DNA of 59,188 nucleotides. It comes from a bacterium. Lineage in GTDB: Bacteria; SAR324; XYD2-FULL-50-16. How positions within the stretch are numbered: the stretch's first letter is position 1; each line of letters starts with the position of its first letter. Position numbers and translations under genes: made by a program. The notes under the pieces are model-generated. The model saw only the letters and a program-made list of their open reading frames with translations, ran no database searches and had not been told where the DNA came from. Location: assembly GCA_018830885.1 (NCBI GenBank), contig JAHJRI010000234.1:1-59188 (forward strand), read 5' to 3'. Below are positions 34,501 to 42,529 of the stretch, in pieces.

Positions 34501-34701
34501 TATGACGGTGAGATTTTAACCGCCTGTCAGCAGGCCTGTCCAACCGATGCCATCCTGTTCGGGAACATCAAGGACAGGCAAAGCAAGGTCAGTCAGGTGA
34601 AAACCACCACCAGGCGGGGATATCAACAACTGCCCGAGCTGAATTATCAACCGGCGGTTACCTATCTTAAGAAAGTGAATCATAATAATAGCAAAGCTTA
34701 G
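31555..34701 (+). CDS. actB: Alternative complex III subunit ActB (molybdopterin-oxidoreductase-like plus Fe-S ferredoxin)
   Basis: A 1048-residue fused protein with a Tat signal (RRNFLKLSAVGSA). Residues 60-760 resemble molybdopterin oxidoreductases (ActB1); the last 250 form an HybA/NrfC-like ferredoxin (ActB2) with CTGCSACVVACYAENN, CQQCDNAGCEPVCP, CANNCIFKQ, CTFCQQRI and CQQACPTDA, enough for three [4Fe-4S] and one [3Fe-4S] clusters. Unusually, the N-terminus keeps CRECSAACGLVV plus a downstream Cys (GRLCAQG), the extra cluster motif of true molybdoenzymes. It transfers electrons from the quinol site in ActC toward ActA. The gene lies 12 bases after actA and 8 before actC. Confidence 0.9.
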   Translation: MNKNINRRNFLKLSAVGSAAVAAAGCSPDPVEELIPLLVAPDDYVPGESIHYATTCRECSAACGLVVRTREGRAIKAEGNPKNPLNQGRLCAQGQAILQGLYSPSRAVGPSSGKHTDKRAVIWADGQKALVDKLLAAAKKGGGKILYMGPPRSGSFPTFLQEWLALFGGGRIFQYDLSPVNSLRTANQICFGRNEIPHFAIDQAELLLNFGADFMESWLNPMLLTRNYTQMHAGLKEVKGKYIHISPYLSLTGANADEWISCPPGQEYAIALALCRMLLPGAVHLNAREKSRIEAYLEGFPAEKTATVGGVSVDRLEQLAAQFRRSGKSLALAGGNINAGREATRLQIAVNLLNLVAGNIGQTVLFGADYQLGGDSLEELASAIRRMQEGRYEVVIIENVNPVFTLPAESGFEKALGKVPWVVSLSTENDETSQLADLHLPVSHFLESWGDARPRNGVISLQQPTMSRVPAFDTLDIGDLLLQTAKLTGRSPFTALTYQQYLQDAWKPVHAETGGKLPFTTFWNQSLQQGGVYHEMKPVKVSLRDGVSSGKLVPYTSADNSLTLLAVNSSLHNANARGANKSWLLEIPHPITQVVWDSWIEIHPETAQKLGIRHGERVNISTRRGNVELAAWLYYGLDKNTVAIPAGLGRNVAFPAYRSSRGKSKLLPVIESEKDRQIQQLTVGYNVMNLLSWERDRQSGDFAFAGETVTLKPTGKMADLVTMDGQYRLDIETHENGAENGFGDRSQKGRGFIQTVSAAGTPRPHETADSHELKERHYTLNRKDKSSFYDPMDENVRKHVQMAGQETPVYYEPYKWEMTIDLDRCTGCSACVVACYAENNIPLVGKDRMAVGRAMSWLRIERYIEQNPRTHKPEIYFAPEMCQQCDNAGCEPVCPVYATYQTPDGLNAMIYNRCVGTRYCANNCIFKQRRFNYRSYEFPSPLHMQLNPAVSVRSKGVMEKCTFCQQRIREMKDIAKDQGRDIYDGEILTACQQACPTDAILFGNIKDRQSKVSQVKTTTRRGYQQLPELNYQPAVTYLKKVNHNNSKA

Positions 34702-34709
34702 GAGGCGCC

Positions 34710-36029
34710 TTGAGTCAACTCTCTTATGGTCATATAAATGACACCGTCGTTCAGTCTATGGAACCCCCCGGCAGGTCATGGCTGGTGAGTATGGTATTGA
34801 TACTGGGCGCCCTTTCCATGGGTGTTTTTGCCTGGACTTACCAGATCCGGCACGGTCTGGAGTGGAGCGGCATCAACCAGTCGATCTCCTGGGGTATCTA
34901 CATCACCAATTTTGTCTTCTGGATCGGGATCGGTCATGCCGGGACACTGATTTCTGCGGTTCTCTATCTGGTGCGGGCGCCTTTTCGAAATTCCATCTAT
35001 CGTGCCTCTGAAGCCATGACTGTTTTTGCCGTCATGACAGCCGGGCTCTTCCCGATTATTCACCTGGGTCGGGCCTGGTTTGCTTACTGGCTGGTGCCCT
35101 ATCCCAACCAGCGTATGCTCTGGGTGAATTTTAAATCCCCCCTGCTGTGGGATGTATTTGCGATCTCAACCTATATGTCGGTCTCCATTGCATTTTTCAT
35201 CCTGGGATTGATACCCGACCTGGCGGCTGTCAGGGACGAATCGAAAGGGGTGAAACGTTTTTTTTACAGGGTGGCTTCCCTGGGATTCCGGGGGACCAAC
35301 CATCAGTGGCTGCATTACATGCGGGGCTATCTGCTGTTTGCCGCCATTGCCACCCCCCTGGTTTTCTCCGTTCATTCCATCGTTTCCTGGGACTTCGCCA
35401 TGTCAAGTGTTCCCGGGTGGCATTCAACCATTTTTGCCCCCTATTTCGTGGCAGGGGCGATCTTTTCCGGTTGCGCCATGGTGCTGACGATCATGATTCC
35501 ACTCAGAAAAGCCTTTCCCGGTTTTTCAGAGATCATACAGGTCAAGCATCTGGAGGGAATGGGCAAAATGATCGTTTTTACCAGTCTGATTGTGACATAC
35601 TCCTACGGGGTCGAATTCTTTACTGCCTATTACAGCGGGGCCCGCTATGAGAAGGCGCTCTTCTGGTTCCGACCTTTCGGAGAGATGAAGTGGTTTTTCT
35701 GGCTGATGGTTTTCTGTAACTGCCTCATTCCGCTATCCCTGTTCGTCAAAAAAATCCGGACCAGCATCCCGGCGCTGTTTGTGATATCCATTCTGGTCAA
35801 CGTGGGCATGTGGCTGGAACGATTTAATATCGTGGGGACATCACTGGCCCATGGATTTGTCCCGTTTGCCTGGAGTACCTACCAGTTTGAATGGGTGGAA
35901 ATTTGGATTACCATCGGCAGCTTCGGCTGGTTTTTCATGTGGTTTTTTATTTTTGTGAAGATTATGCCTTCCATTGCGGTCGCTGAGATGAAAGAGACGT
36001 TATTACCTCCTTTCAGGAAAAAAAGATGA
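34710..36029 (+). CDS. actC: Alternative complex III subunit ActC (NrfD-type quinol-binding membrane protein)
   Basis: A 439-residue polytopic protein with about ten helices of the NrfD/PsrC family. Landmarks are GINQSISWGIYITNFVFWIG, GHAGTLISAVLYLVR, HLGRAWFAYW, HSIVSWDFAMSSVPGWHSTI and FAPYFVAGAIFSGCAMVL, all typical of ActC. It binds and oxidises menaquinol and may take part in proton movement. The start codon is TTG at 34710, placed ideally behind GGAGG. Its stop overlaps the actD ATG by four bases. Confidence 0.92.
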   Translation: MSQLSYGHINDTVVQSMEPPGRSWLVSMVLILGALSMGVFAWTYQIRHGLEWSGINQSISWGIYITNFVFWIGIGHAGTLISAVLYLVRAPFRNSIYRASEAMTVFAVMTAGLFPIIHLGRAWFAYWLVPYPNQRMLWVNFKSPLLWDVFAISTYMSVSIAFFILGLIPDLAAVRDESKGVKRFFYRVASLGFRGTNHQWLHYMRGYLLFAAIATPLVFSVHSIVSWDFAMSSVPGWHSTIFAPYFVAGAIFSGCAMVLTIMIPLRKAFPGFSEIIQVKHLEGMGKMIVFTSLIVTYSYGVEFFTAYYSGARYEKALFWFRPFGEMKWFFWLMVFCNCLIPLSLFVKKIRTSIPALFVISILVNVGMWLERFNIVGTSLAHGFVPFAWSTYQFEWVEIWITIGSFGWFFMWFFIFVKIMPSIAVAEMKETLLPPFRKKR

Positions 36030-36556
36030 GACGAAAATTCTGCGGGGCTTGGGCCACTTTCGAGTTTCTGGACGATACCTGTGATGTCATCCGGGAGCTG
36101 AGGAATCTGGGGTTCAATAAAATCACCACCCACACCCCCTGCCCGCGACATGAAATCGAGCATGCGCTGGGCAATCCGCAGAGCCGGGTTCCCTTCTTTA
36201 CACTGGTCGGTGCCATGCTCGGTTTTGGGCTGGCGGTTCTGATCATAACCAAGATGTCCCTGGACTGGATACTGCCGGTTTCCGGCAAACCGGTGGTTTC
36301 AGTCCCGATCATGGGGCCCATTGCCTTCGAGCTTTCGGTACTGATGGCCATTTTTTTTACGGCAGGGGCGATTGCATTGTTGATCATCAGGGATACCCTG
36401 CGGCATGCGGTTCCCAAAAGCAGAAAGTACAGGGAGTACAACCGGTTTATGAGAGACCGGTTTGGCGTAGTGGTGGCCTGTGACGAAAATGAGTTGCCCA
36501 GAATTGAACAGATCATGAAACGGTATGAAGCGGAGGAGGTCAATTGTGAAAAATAA
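36026..36556 (+). CDS. actD: Alternative complex III subunit ActD (DUF3341)
   Basis: A 176-residue membrane protein of the DUF3341 family. A soluble N-terminal part with FLDDTCDVIRELRNLG and THTPCPRHEIEHALG precedes two helices (FFTLVGAMLGFGLAVLIITK and FELSVLMAIFFTAGAIALLI) and a DRFGVVVACDENE tail. ActD anchors the complex between ActC and ActF. The ATG overlaps the actC stop (ATGA) and the 3' end overlaps the actE start. Length and motifs are normal. Confidence 0.92.
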   Translation: MRRKFCGAWATFEFLDDTCDVIRELRNLGFNKITTHTPCPRHEIEHALGNPQSRVPFFTLVGAMLGFGLAVLIITKMSLDWILPVSGKPVVSVPIMGPIAFELSVLMAIFFTAGAIALLIIRDTLRHAVPKSRKYREYNRFMRDRFGVVVACDENELPRIEQIMKRYEAEEVNCEK

Positions 36557-37100
36557 GTTCCTGATTCTCCTGGGGGTGATATTGCTGGCTGGTTACTTGA
36601 ATCTGTCAGCCAGGACAGCCGTTTTCTCCCTGATCAATGACATGTTCAACCAGATCAGTCTCAAGCCCCAGGAGCCGGGCAGTATGACCACCTTTCCCAT
36701 CGGGACGGTTTCGGTGGACGGGAGAGTCTATGGCGATCCTGCTGATCGGTTCAGCTGGCTGGTACCTGAGATGAATATACGATCCGCGACCCCAAACCCT
36801 TTCAAACCGGATCCAGAATCACTGGCCAATGGAAAATTGAAATATAATACCTATTGCCAGGTCTGCCACAGCGATTCAGATCTCATCAACGCAGCCGGGT
36901 TTGCGGCGACAAAAATCAATGACCTGGGTATGATCGCGCCGGCGGTCATCACCCTGACCCCCGACTTTACGGATGGGTACATCTACCATAAGGTCAAACA
37001 TGGCGGTGCCGTCATGCCTACCCTGGGATATGCCACAACAGACCGGGACCGGTGGGATATAATCAATTATATTCGGACACTGGAGAAGAGAGATGAGTAG
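36546..37100 (+). CDS. actE: Alternative complex III subunit ActE, monohaem cytochrome c
   Basis: A 184-residue membrane-anchored cytochrome. The N-terminal hydrophobic stretch (FLILLGVILLAGYLNL) is uncleaved or lipid-linked, and a single haem motif sits in NTYCQVCHSDSD with a likely distal Met in GGAVMPTLGY. The start is GTG at 36546 because GGAGGAGG lies seven bases upstream; the ATG at 36525 would place the ribosome site inside the gene. It receives electrons from ActA or acts as the exit to soluble cytochromes. It overlaps actD by eleven bases and actF by eight. Confidence 0.9.
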   Translation: MKNKFLILLGVILLAGYLNLSARTAVFSLINDMFNQISLKPQEPGSMTTFPIGTVSVDGRVYGDPADRFSWLVPEMNIRSATPNPFKPDPESLANGKLKYNTYCQVCHSDSDLINAAGFAATKINDLGMIAPAVITLTPDFTDGYIYHKVKHGGAVMPTLGYATTDRDRWDIINYIRTLEKRDE

Positions 37101-38397
37101 AAATGATGAAATGAAGATCCTCCTTGAGACCACCCGTTTCAACCTGGGGCCGAAGCGGCGTCAACTGTTGGGACTACTGGCAGGACTGGGGGTCGTCGCA
37201 TTCCTGCTGGGGCTGCTCCTGGGGTATCGACAGGAGGTCTGGCAGGCATTGCTGGTTAATACCCTGTTTTTCAGCGGGATTGCCTTCGGCGGGGTGATCT
37301 TTTCGGTTATCTTTACCATTACCAGTGCACAATGGAGTCGCCCCATCAAACGGCTGGCTGAAGCGATGGCCGGGTTTATCCCGGTCAGCGTGGTGCTGCT
37401 GGTGGTCCTCTTTTTCGGGATGGACTATTTCTTTGCCTGGGTCGACCCCCTGCGGGTCATCCATGCCAAGGCCGGGTGGTTGAACACGCCCTTTTTTGTA
37501 TTGAGGAACCTCCTGCTGATGGCCCTGGTTGTTGTCCTGTGCGGGTATTACCTGAAGGCAGTGATCCGACCGGATATCGGTATGGCGAAGGAGTTGACCG
37601 ATTTTGGCAATGGGTTTGCCGACGGGCTGGTGCGCAACTACCGTTCTCAAACGGCAGAAGAAGCCCAGGCAGTCAAAACCACAAAAAAAATGGCCCCCAT
37701 ACTGGGGCTTGTTTTTGCGGTGTTCTGCACCTTGCAGGCCTTTGACTGGATCATGTCCATCGACCAGGAGTGGTTCAGCACCATGTTTGGTGTCCAGTAT
37801 GCCATGTCCAATCTCATCGGCGCGGCTGCGGTCCTGATGATTGTTTCCGGCATTGTCCGTCGTAAATTCGGTCTTGAAGCCTATATTACCATCGAACGGT
37901 ATCACGATCTCTCAAAACTGACTTTTGCCGCCTGTGCCATGTGGACCTACATGGTATTTTCGCAGGTGCTGGTGATCTGGTATGCGAACATGCCCGAAGA
38001 GACCCCTTATCTGATTTTACGTATGCAGTCTGTTGAATGGGGATGGATGTTCTGGCTACTCCTGGTGATACTGTTTATCTTCCCCTTTTTCGGGCTGATG
38101 AGCCGCACCGCCTGTAATTCGATCTGGTTTTCCCGATGGGTCGCCATTGAAATTCTCATCGGCCTGTGGCTGGAGAAGTATTTTTTGATCCTGCCCTCGA
38201 TACAGGAGAACAATATCAGCAGGGGTGTCATCGAAGCAGGAAAAGGGCTGCCGGGCTTCATCCCGAATATTTTCGATCTGGTCATCGCCCTGGGTTTTCT
38301 GGGAACATTCATCCTCTGCTACCTCTCTTTTCTGCAGCGGGTACCCATGATTCCGATCTCAGATACGTTGTTTTTCAAAAAAGAGCAACCCCATTAG
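37093..38397 (+). CDS. actF: Alternative complex III subunit ActF (NrfD-type membrane protein)
   Basis: A 434-residue polytopic protein with about ten helices, paralogous to ActC. Conserved parts are FNLGPKRRQLLGLLAGLG, FFGMDYFFAWVDP, QAFDWIMSIDQEWFSTMFGV and FAACAMWTYMVFSQVLVIWY with ANMPEET. The buried Asp and His/Glu residues are those proposed for proton translocation in ActF. It closes the canonical act operon; only a small membrane gene follows before nosZ. Confidence 0.93.
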   Translation: MSRNDEMKILLETTRFNLGPKRRQLLGLLAGLGVVAFLLGLLLGYRQEVWQALLVNTLFFSGIAFGGVIFSVIFTITSAQWSRPIKRLAEAMAGFIPVSVVLLVVLFFGMDYFFAWVDPLRVIHAKAGWLNTPFFVLRNLLLMALVVVLCGYYLKAVIRPDIGMAKELTDFGNGFADGLVRNYRSQTAEEAQAVKTTKKMAPILGLVFAVFCTLQAFDWIMSIDQEWFSTMFGVQYAMSNLIGAAAVLMIVSGIVRRKFGLEAYITIERYHDLSKLTFAACAMWTYMVFSQVLVIWYANMPEETPYLILRMQSVEWGWMFWLLLVILFIFPFFGLMSRTACNSIWFSRWVAIEILIGLWLEKYFLILPSIQENNISRGVIEAGKGLPGFIPNIFDLVIALGFLGTFILCYLSFLQRVPMIPISDTLFFKKEQPH

Positions 38398-38407
38398 GAG
38401 TTCATTT

Positions 38408-38566
38408 GTGATGCTTGATGTTCTGTTCCCCTATCTCGCCTGGCTGGTCTGTCTGGCTTTGTTTACCGTTCCGGTAGTGTGGGGTGGGGTTTTTACCCTG
38501 GCTTTGCTGGGTCATCTGACACAGTTTTTGTTTAAGAAGGAATCGCTCATCGTCGAGCGGAATTAA
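38408..38566 (+). CDS. Small membrane protein following actF
   Basis: A 52-residue protein, too short for usual gene calling: LDVLFPYLAWLVCLALF followed by TVPVVWGGVFTLALLGHLTQ and a charged tail KKESLIVERN. It has one or two hydrophobic helices. AGGAG at 38397-38401 is seven bases before a GTG at 38408; an ATG follows at once (38411). It begins ten bases after actF and is probably translated with it. It may be an extra small subunit of the alternative complex III or a link to the nos genes. I do not recognise a family. Confidence 0.65.
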   Translation: MMLDVLFPYLAWLVCLALFTVPVVWGGVFTLALLGHLTQFLFKKESLIVERN

Positions 38567-38580
38567 GGACGTTGTTGTTT

Positions 38581-38612
38581 CATCCTGGAGTGCAGTGTGC
38601 CTGTCCAGGATG
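38581..38612 (+). terminator. Hairpin between the act operon and nosZ
   Basis: CATCCTGGA (38581-38589) and TCCAGGATG (38604-38612) form a perfect nine-base stem around a 14-base loop, 14 bases after the small membrane gene. No clear T-run follows, so it could be a weak terminator, an RNA-stability element or an attenuator that sets a different level for nosZ. Confidence 0.45.
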
Positions 38613-38791
38613 ATGGTTGCCTGTCTGTTCTGTTTGCGAAGGTTTTATCGCTGGCCCCTCGTATTGTCATTTGATAGCATGGGCATGAAAAAAACAGGAC
38701 ACAGGCTGTTTGTTGCCGGATAGGACGCGGTTTTTGAAAAGGGAAAGTCCGGAAGATTCTTTTTTTTAATTCATGTATATGGAGGATCAAA

Positions 38792-40726
38792 ATGTTTTGC
38801 AAACTGAAAAGCGCTTTTAAGCTGGGTTTAACCGGCATGATCGCTTTTGGATTGGCGACATCTGCGAATGCCCAGTCAGTTCAGGATGTGATGAAGGAAA
38901 GGGGGCTCTCCCAGCAGGATCTGCTGGCAGCAGCGAAAACCTACACGCCTACCGGTGTCAAAGACGAATACTATGTCTTCTCATCCGGGGGGCAGTCCGG
39001 TCATGTCATCGCCTATGGCGTCCCATCCATGAGGTTATTGAAGTACATTGCCGTTTTTTCACCGGAACCCTGGCAGGGATATGGTTATGGTGATGTGGAA
39101 AGTGGCAGGATCCTGGATGAGGGCCGCATGCGGGGCCGGAAAATCACCTGGGGAGATACGCACCATCCGGCGCTCTCCGAAACCAACGGGGAGTATGATG
39201 GCAAGTTCCTGTTCATCAATGACAAAGCCAATCCCAGGGTGGCTGTCATCGATCTGAAAACCTTCAGCACGATTCAGATCGTTCCGAACCCGATCATGAA
39301 ATCGGAGCACGGCTCCACCTTTGTGACCCCCAATACCGATTATATTCTACAGGCCACCCAGTATCCGGCCCCCTTTTCCAACAAGTATGTCCCCCTGGAT
39401 CAGTTCAATGAGCAGTACCGGGGTGCGATGAGTTTCTGGAAGTTTGACACCAAAAAGGGTAAGATCATCGTCAAGGACTCCTTCTCGGTTGAGCTGCCCC
39501 CATACTGTCAGGACCTGAGCGATGCCGGAAAACGCATCAGCGAGGGCTGGGCCTTTACCAACTCATTTAACTCTGAACGGTATGTGGGTGGATTCGGAAA
39601 AGGCAACACCAAATGGAAGGACCGGTTGCCCCATGAAGCCGGCGCATCTTCCAAGGATACCGACTACCTGCACATGATCGACCAGAAAAAGGCCATCCAG
39701 CTCGTTCAACAGGGCAAATTCCAGAAAATCAACGGGCATGCGGTGATTATGATGAAGGATATGATTGCAGCCAACGCCCTCTTTTTGATTCCGGAACCCA
39801 AGAGCCCGCATGGGGTCATGATCGATCCGACCGGTCAGTATATTACCGTCTCCGGTAAGCTGGACACCCATGTGTCGGTCTATGACTTCAATAAAATGAA
39901 GGCGCTGATCGACAATAAAGAGTATGAGGGCAAGGATCCTTACGGGATTCCGATTCTCAGCATGACCAAATCCCTGCACGGGCAGGTGGAACTGGGACTG
40001 GGACCCCTGCACACCCAGTATGACAAGGAAGAAGGCATTGCTTACACCTCCCTTTTTGTGGATTCTGCCATTGCCAAATGGGATTATAAAAACCTGAAAC
40101 TGCTGGAAAAGATCTCCATTCACTACAATGTGGGACATCTCGTGACAGCTGAAGGGGATACCGTCTCTCCCGACGGAAAATATCTGATCTCCTTGAACAA
40201 ACTGGCGATCGACCGGTTTCTGCAAGTGGGACCGCTGCATCCGCAGAACCACCAGTTGATCGATATCAGCAAGGGCAAGCCCATGCAGATGCTGTATGAC
40301 ATGCCTTTTCCCCTGGGTGAACCTCACTATGCAGTGATGATCAAGGCAGACAAACTGGACCCCATCAAACGGTTCAAGAAAAACTGGTTTGCAAATCAGG
40401 TGAAACCGGGCCGGGAAAAGGTCGAACGCAAAGGAAACAAGGTTACCATCCACTCGACGTTGATCAGGAGTCACTACAGTCCTGAAATTATCGAGGTCAA
40501 GGTGGGCGATGAGATCACCTGGCATTTAACGAACCTGGAACGGGCCGAAGATGAAACCCACGGTTTTACGATCGACCTGTACAATATCCACGGCAGTCTG
40601 GAACCGGGAGAGACCAATACCTTTAAATTCAAGGCAGATATGGAAGGGGTGTTCCCGTTCTACTGCACTGAATTCTGTTCCGCCCTGCATCTGGAAATGA
40701 TGGGCTATCTCTTGGTGAAACCATAA
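38792..40726 (+). CDS. nosZ: Nitrous oxide reductase, clade II (Sec-exported)
   Basis: A 644-residue periplasmic copper enzyme that reduces N2O to N2. The signal peptide (LGLTGMIAFGLATSANAQ) has no twin arginines, the mark of clade II enzymes. The beta-propeller shows CuZ-type His motifs (GDTHHPALS, SEHGSTF, SPHGVMID, SLHGQVELG, SIHYNVGHL, PLHPQNHQL). The C-terminal cupredoxin has the CuA motif CTEFCSALHLEM (Cys 625, Cys 629, His 633, Met 636) and an upstream His in ETHGFTIDLY. No key residue is missing, so the enzyme should work. GGAGG lies eight bases before the ATG. It follows the act operon and leads the nos genes; no nosR gene is present. Confidence 0.95.
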   Translation: MFCKLKSAFKLGLTGMIAFGLATSANAQSVQDVMKERGLSQQDLLAAAKTYTPTGVKDEYYVFSSGGQSGHVIAYGVPSMRLLKYIAVFSPEPWQGYGYGDVESGRILDEGRMRGRKITWGDTHHPALSETNGEYDGKFLFINDKANPRVAVIDLKTFSTIQIVPNPIMKSEHGSTFVTPNTDYILQATQYPAPFSNKYVPLDQFNEQYRGAMSFWKFDTKKGKIIVKDSFSVELPPYCQDLSDAGKRISEGWAFTNSFNSERYVGGFGKGNTKWKDRLPHEAGASSKDTDYLHMIDQKKAIQLVQQGKFQKINGHAVIMMKDMIAANALFLIPEPKSPHGVMIDPTGQYITVSGKLDTHVSVYDFNKMKALIDNKEYEGKDPYGIPILSMTKSLHGQVELGLGPLHTQYDKEEGIAYTSLFVDSAIAKWDYKNLKLLEKISIHYNVGHLVTAEGDTVSPDGKYLISLNKLAIDRFLQVGPLHPQNHQLIDISKGKPMQMLYDMPFPLGEPHYAVMIKADKLDPIKRFKKNWFANQVKPGREKVERKGNKVTIHSTLIRSHYSPEIIEVKVGDEITWHLTNLERAEDETHGFTIDLYNIHGSLEPGETNTFKFKADMEGVFPFYCTEFCSALHLEMMGYLLVKP

Positions 40727-40827
40727 AACCGGATCAGTCTGGTCTTTCTCAGTTTCAGGGATTTTTGAAAACAGAGAAAGTCGCCGCCTGATAGTGTGTT
40801 CAACCTACATAAAAAGGAAGGTAACTA

Positions 40828-41337
40828 ATGAAAGTCATCAAACAAAGGTTGTTATCATCCGTATGGGCCTTGATGATAACCCTGTTTTTCGCTGCGACCC
40901 TGTCAGCAGCAGAGGATTACCAGTTGTCCTACCAGGCCAAAGTAAAACAGAATGATGGCACCATCGCCATTATCGCGGGCGTCATCAATTATGTCTGTCC
41001 CCGTATTGTTCCGGAGTCCACGAAAATCTGTAATCCCAGTGATCCCGTAGGATCGGCCGTTGGTGTACAGAAATATATGGAGAAAGACTGGAACAAGGCT
41101 GAGGATGACATTGAGGATGCAAAAATGCCGGAGCTCCTGAACAAGAGAGCAGCCCTTCAGTTCTGGGATGCCGTGGAACAGTTCAAGGAGCACTACCCTT
41201 ACCGGGAAAAAGCCAGGAAACTGGCAGAAGAGGAAAAATGGCAGGATGCGTTTCTGAATGAGGAGATGGCCTGGCAATACCTGGTGAAATGCGCCAGTCG
41301 GGGTATTTTTGCCAAGAAAATCGTGGATGGTGAATAA
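40828..41337 (+). CDS. Exported protein of unknown function directly after nosZ
   Basis: A 169-residue protein with a Sec signal (SSVWALMITLFFAATLSAAE). The mature part has a cysteine pair in NYVCPRIVPESTKICNP, which might form a disulfide or bind metal, and a long charged helical region (EKDWNKAEDDIEDAKMPELL, KEHYPYREKARKLAEEEKW) with a final Cys (LVKCASRG). There is no haem motif. AGGAAGG precedes the ATG. It is 101 bases downstream of nosZ and on the same strand, so it is probably cotranscribed and could assist NosZ maturation. I do not recognise the family. Confidence 0.75.
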   Translation: MKVIKQRLLSSVWALMITLFFAATLSAAEDYQLSYQAKVKQNDGTIAIIAGVINYVCPRIVPESTKICNPSDPVGSAVGVQKYMEKDWNKAEDDIEDAKMPELLNKRAALQFWDAVEQFKEHYPYREKARKLAEEEKWQDAFLNEEMAWQYLVKCASRGIFAKKIVDGE

Positions 41338-41784
41338 ACCGGAACCCATGGCAGACATTCGGGGGGCATGAATTTCACCCCCCGCTGGGGTTGCGTCATC
41401 GGGATCAGCTGGATCTTCAATAACAGCCAGTCCGGCGCAACTCTCTGCAACTCCGGATTGCCATTGAACGGGTTGTCTGAACGCAAAAACCAAAATCCGG
41501 GTTTCTGTCTGCGTTGCATGCAATTCCCAATGACAAAAGAGCACACATCATATAATTTCGCATTGGGATAATCAAAACGAAGATTCCCGGAGTTAGTGAA
41601 ACTTGAAGGAAGCCGGTCGGATTTTCGCTGAAAACTGACCGGAAACAGTTGCACGATCGATATTCCCCTGTTAGCCAGTCAAAAGGGGGAACAAGAGGCG
41701 AAACCGGATCTCAGGAAACGGTTTGGGTCCGGATTCACGTTGGTAAACATCGGGTACTGGTAAAATGGTATAAGGAGAAACAGG
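41338..41784. other. Intergenic region with a G6/C6 hairpin
   Basis: About 450 bases without a gene. CGGGGGG (41360-41366) pairs with CCCCCCG (41378-41384) around an 11-base loop, just after the preceding stop codon. No T-run follows on either strand. A short frame at 41368-41571 has no signal, motif or ribosome site and is not called. Confidence 0.5.
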
Positions 41785-42375
41785 ATGGTGAGGAAATTCC
41801 CGGTCGCATGGGTAGTGGTGGTTCTGGTGCTGTTCGGTCTTTTTGACGCCCGGGCAAAGGCGGAAACAGGCGCTGAACTGTTCATCAGATTGACCTGTTA
41901 CAGTTGTCATGGTGCAGAAGGCCGGGGGATGATCCATCCCGAAACCAGGGAAAAATATCTGTTGAAAAAAAAGGTGTTTAACAGTCTAAAAACAGCGGGT
42001 GTTCCAGACGACATTATTAAAAAGCTGAAGCCTCTGAATAAAAAGAAATTCGAACAGCTGGATGAGTTTCTGGCGGCTCTGGCACCCTTACTGGGTCCAG
42101 CAGATCTAAAAACATACCAGGCCCTCATCCTGGAGCATGGGGGAAGGGTTTACTATCGAAAAGGGGATTTGATGAGGGGATTTGAAAACTACCCAATACT
42201 CGCCGGTAATAAAGAGATCTATCTTTTTACCCAGATGAAGGATATCCTGGAGGGCCGGCGGATCAATGGCAATTCGGATGCCATGCGGGGTATCAAACCC
42301 TTTCTGGTCACCAATAAGATTACGGACAAAGAGTTCAGATTGATCGCCCGATACTTGTCTCAGGTCAAAAAATAG
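41785..42375 (+). CDS. Monohaem cytochrome c with a split fold (NosC-like electron carrier)
   Basis: A 196-residue exported cytochrome. The signal (AWVVVVLVLFGLFDARA) is followed by one haem motif (CYSCHGAEGRG). The rest of a class I fold (YPILAGNKEIYLFTQMKDIL, then DAMRGIKPFL with a likely Met ligand) appears only about 110 residues later. The intervening Lys-rich helical segment, including LLGPADLKTYQALIL, resembles the linker between the two haem domains of the next protein (AIGPAEMNKYKAELL). The gene may thus derive from a dihaem cytochrome that lost one haem site. AAGGAG precedes the start. A role as electron donor to NosZ is inferred. Confidence 0.8.
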   Translation: MVRKFPVAWVVVVLVLFGLFDARAKAETGAELFIRLTCYSCHGAEGRGMIHPETREKYLLKKKVFNSLKTAGVPDDIIKKLKPLNKKKFEQLDEFLAALAPLLGPADLKTYQALILEHGGRVYYRKGDLMRGFENYPILAGNKEIYLFTQMKDILEGRRINGNSDAMRGIKPFLVTNKITDKEFRLIARYLSQVKK

Positions 42376-42529
42376 CAGCAATGGTCTCAGCAGAGAGGGT
42401 CCAGTCAGCCAGAGAAGCCAGATTGGATTTGCTCTTGTTTTGAGCATATGCTACTAAATAAGTGATCTGATTTTTGAAATATCGATTGGGTACAGTCAAT
42501 TTTTTTTTATCAGTCAAATGGAGAGTGTC

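Noticed and set aside
30413-38791. FNR/NNR-type dyads (TTGAT-N4-ATCAA) before actA or nosZ
   Set aside because: I searched both upstream regions by eye and found no acceptable match.
39563-40525. A 320-codon open frame on the minus strand opposite nosZ
   Set aside because: It lies wholly inside nosZ, which has complete motifs and a ribosome site. The product has no recognisable domain.
41360-41384. G6/C6 hairpin as an intrinsic terminator
   Set aside because: The stem is strong but no T-tract follows on either strand.
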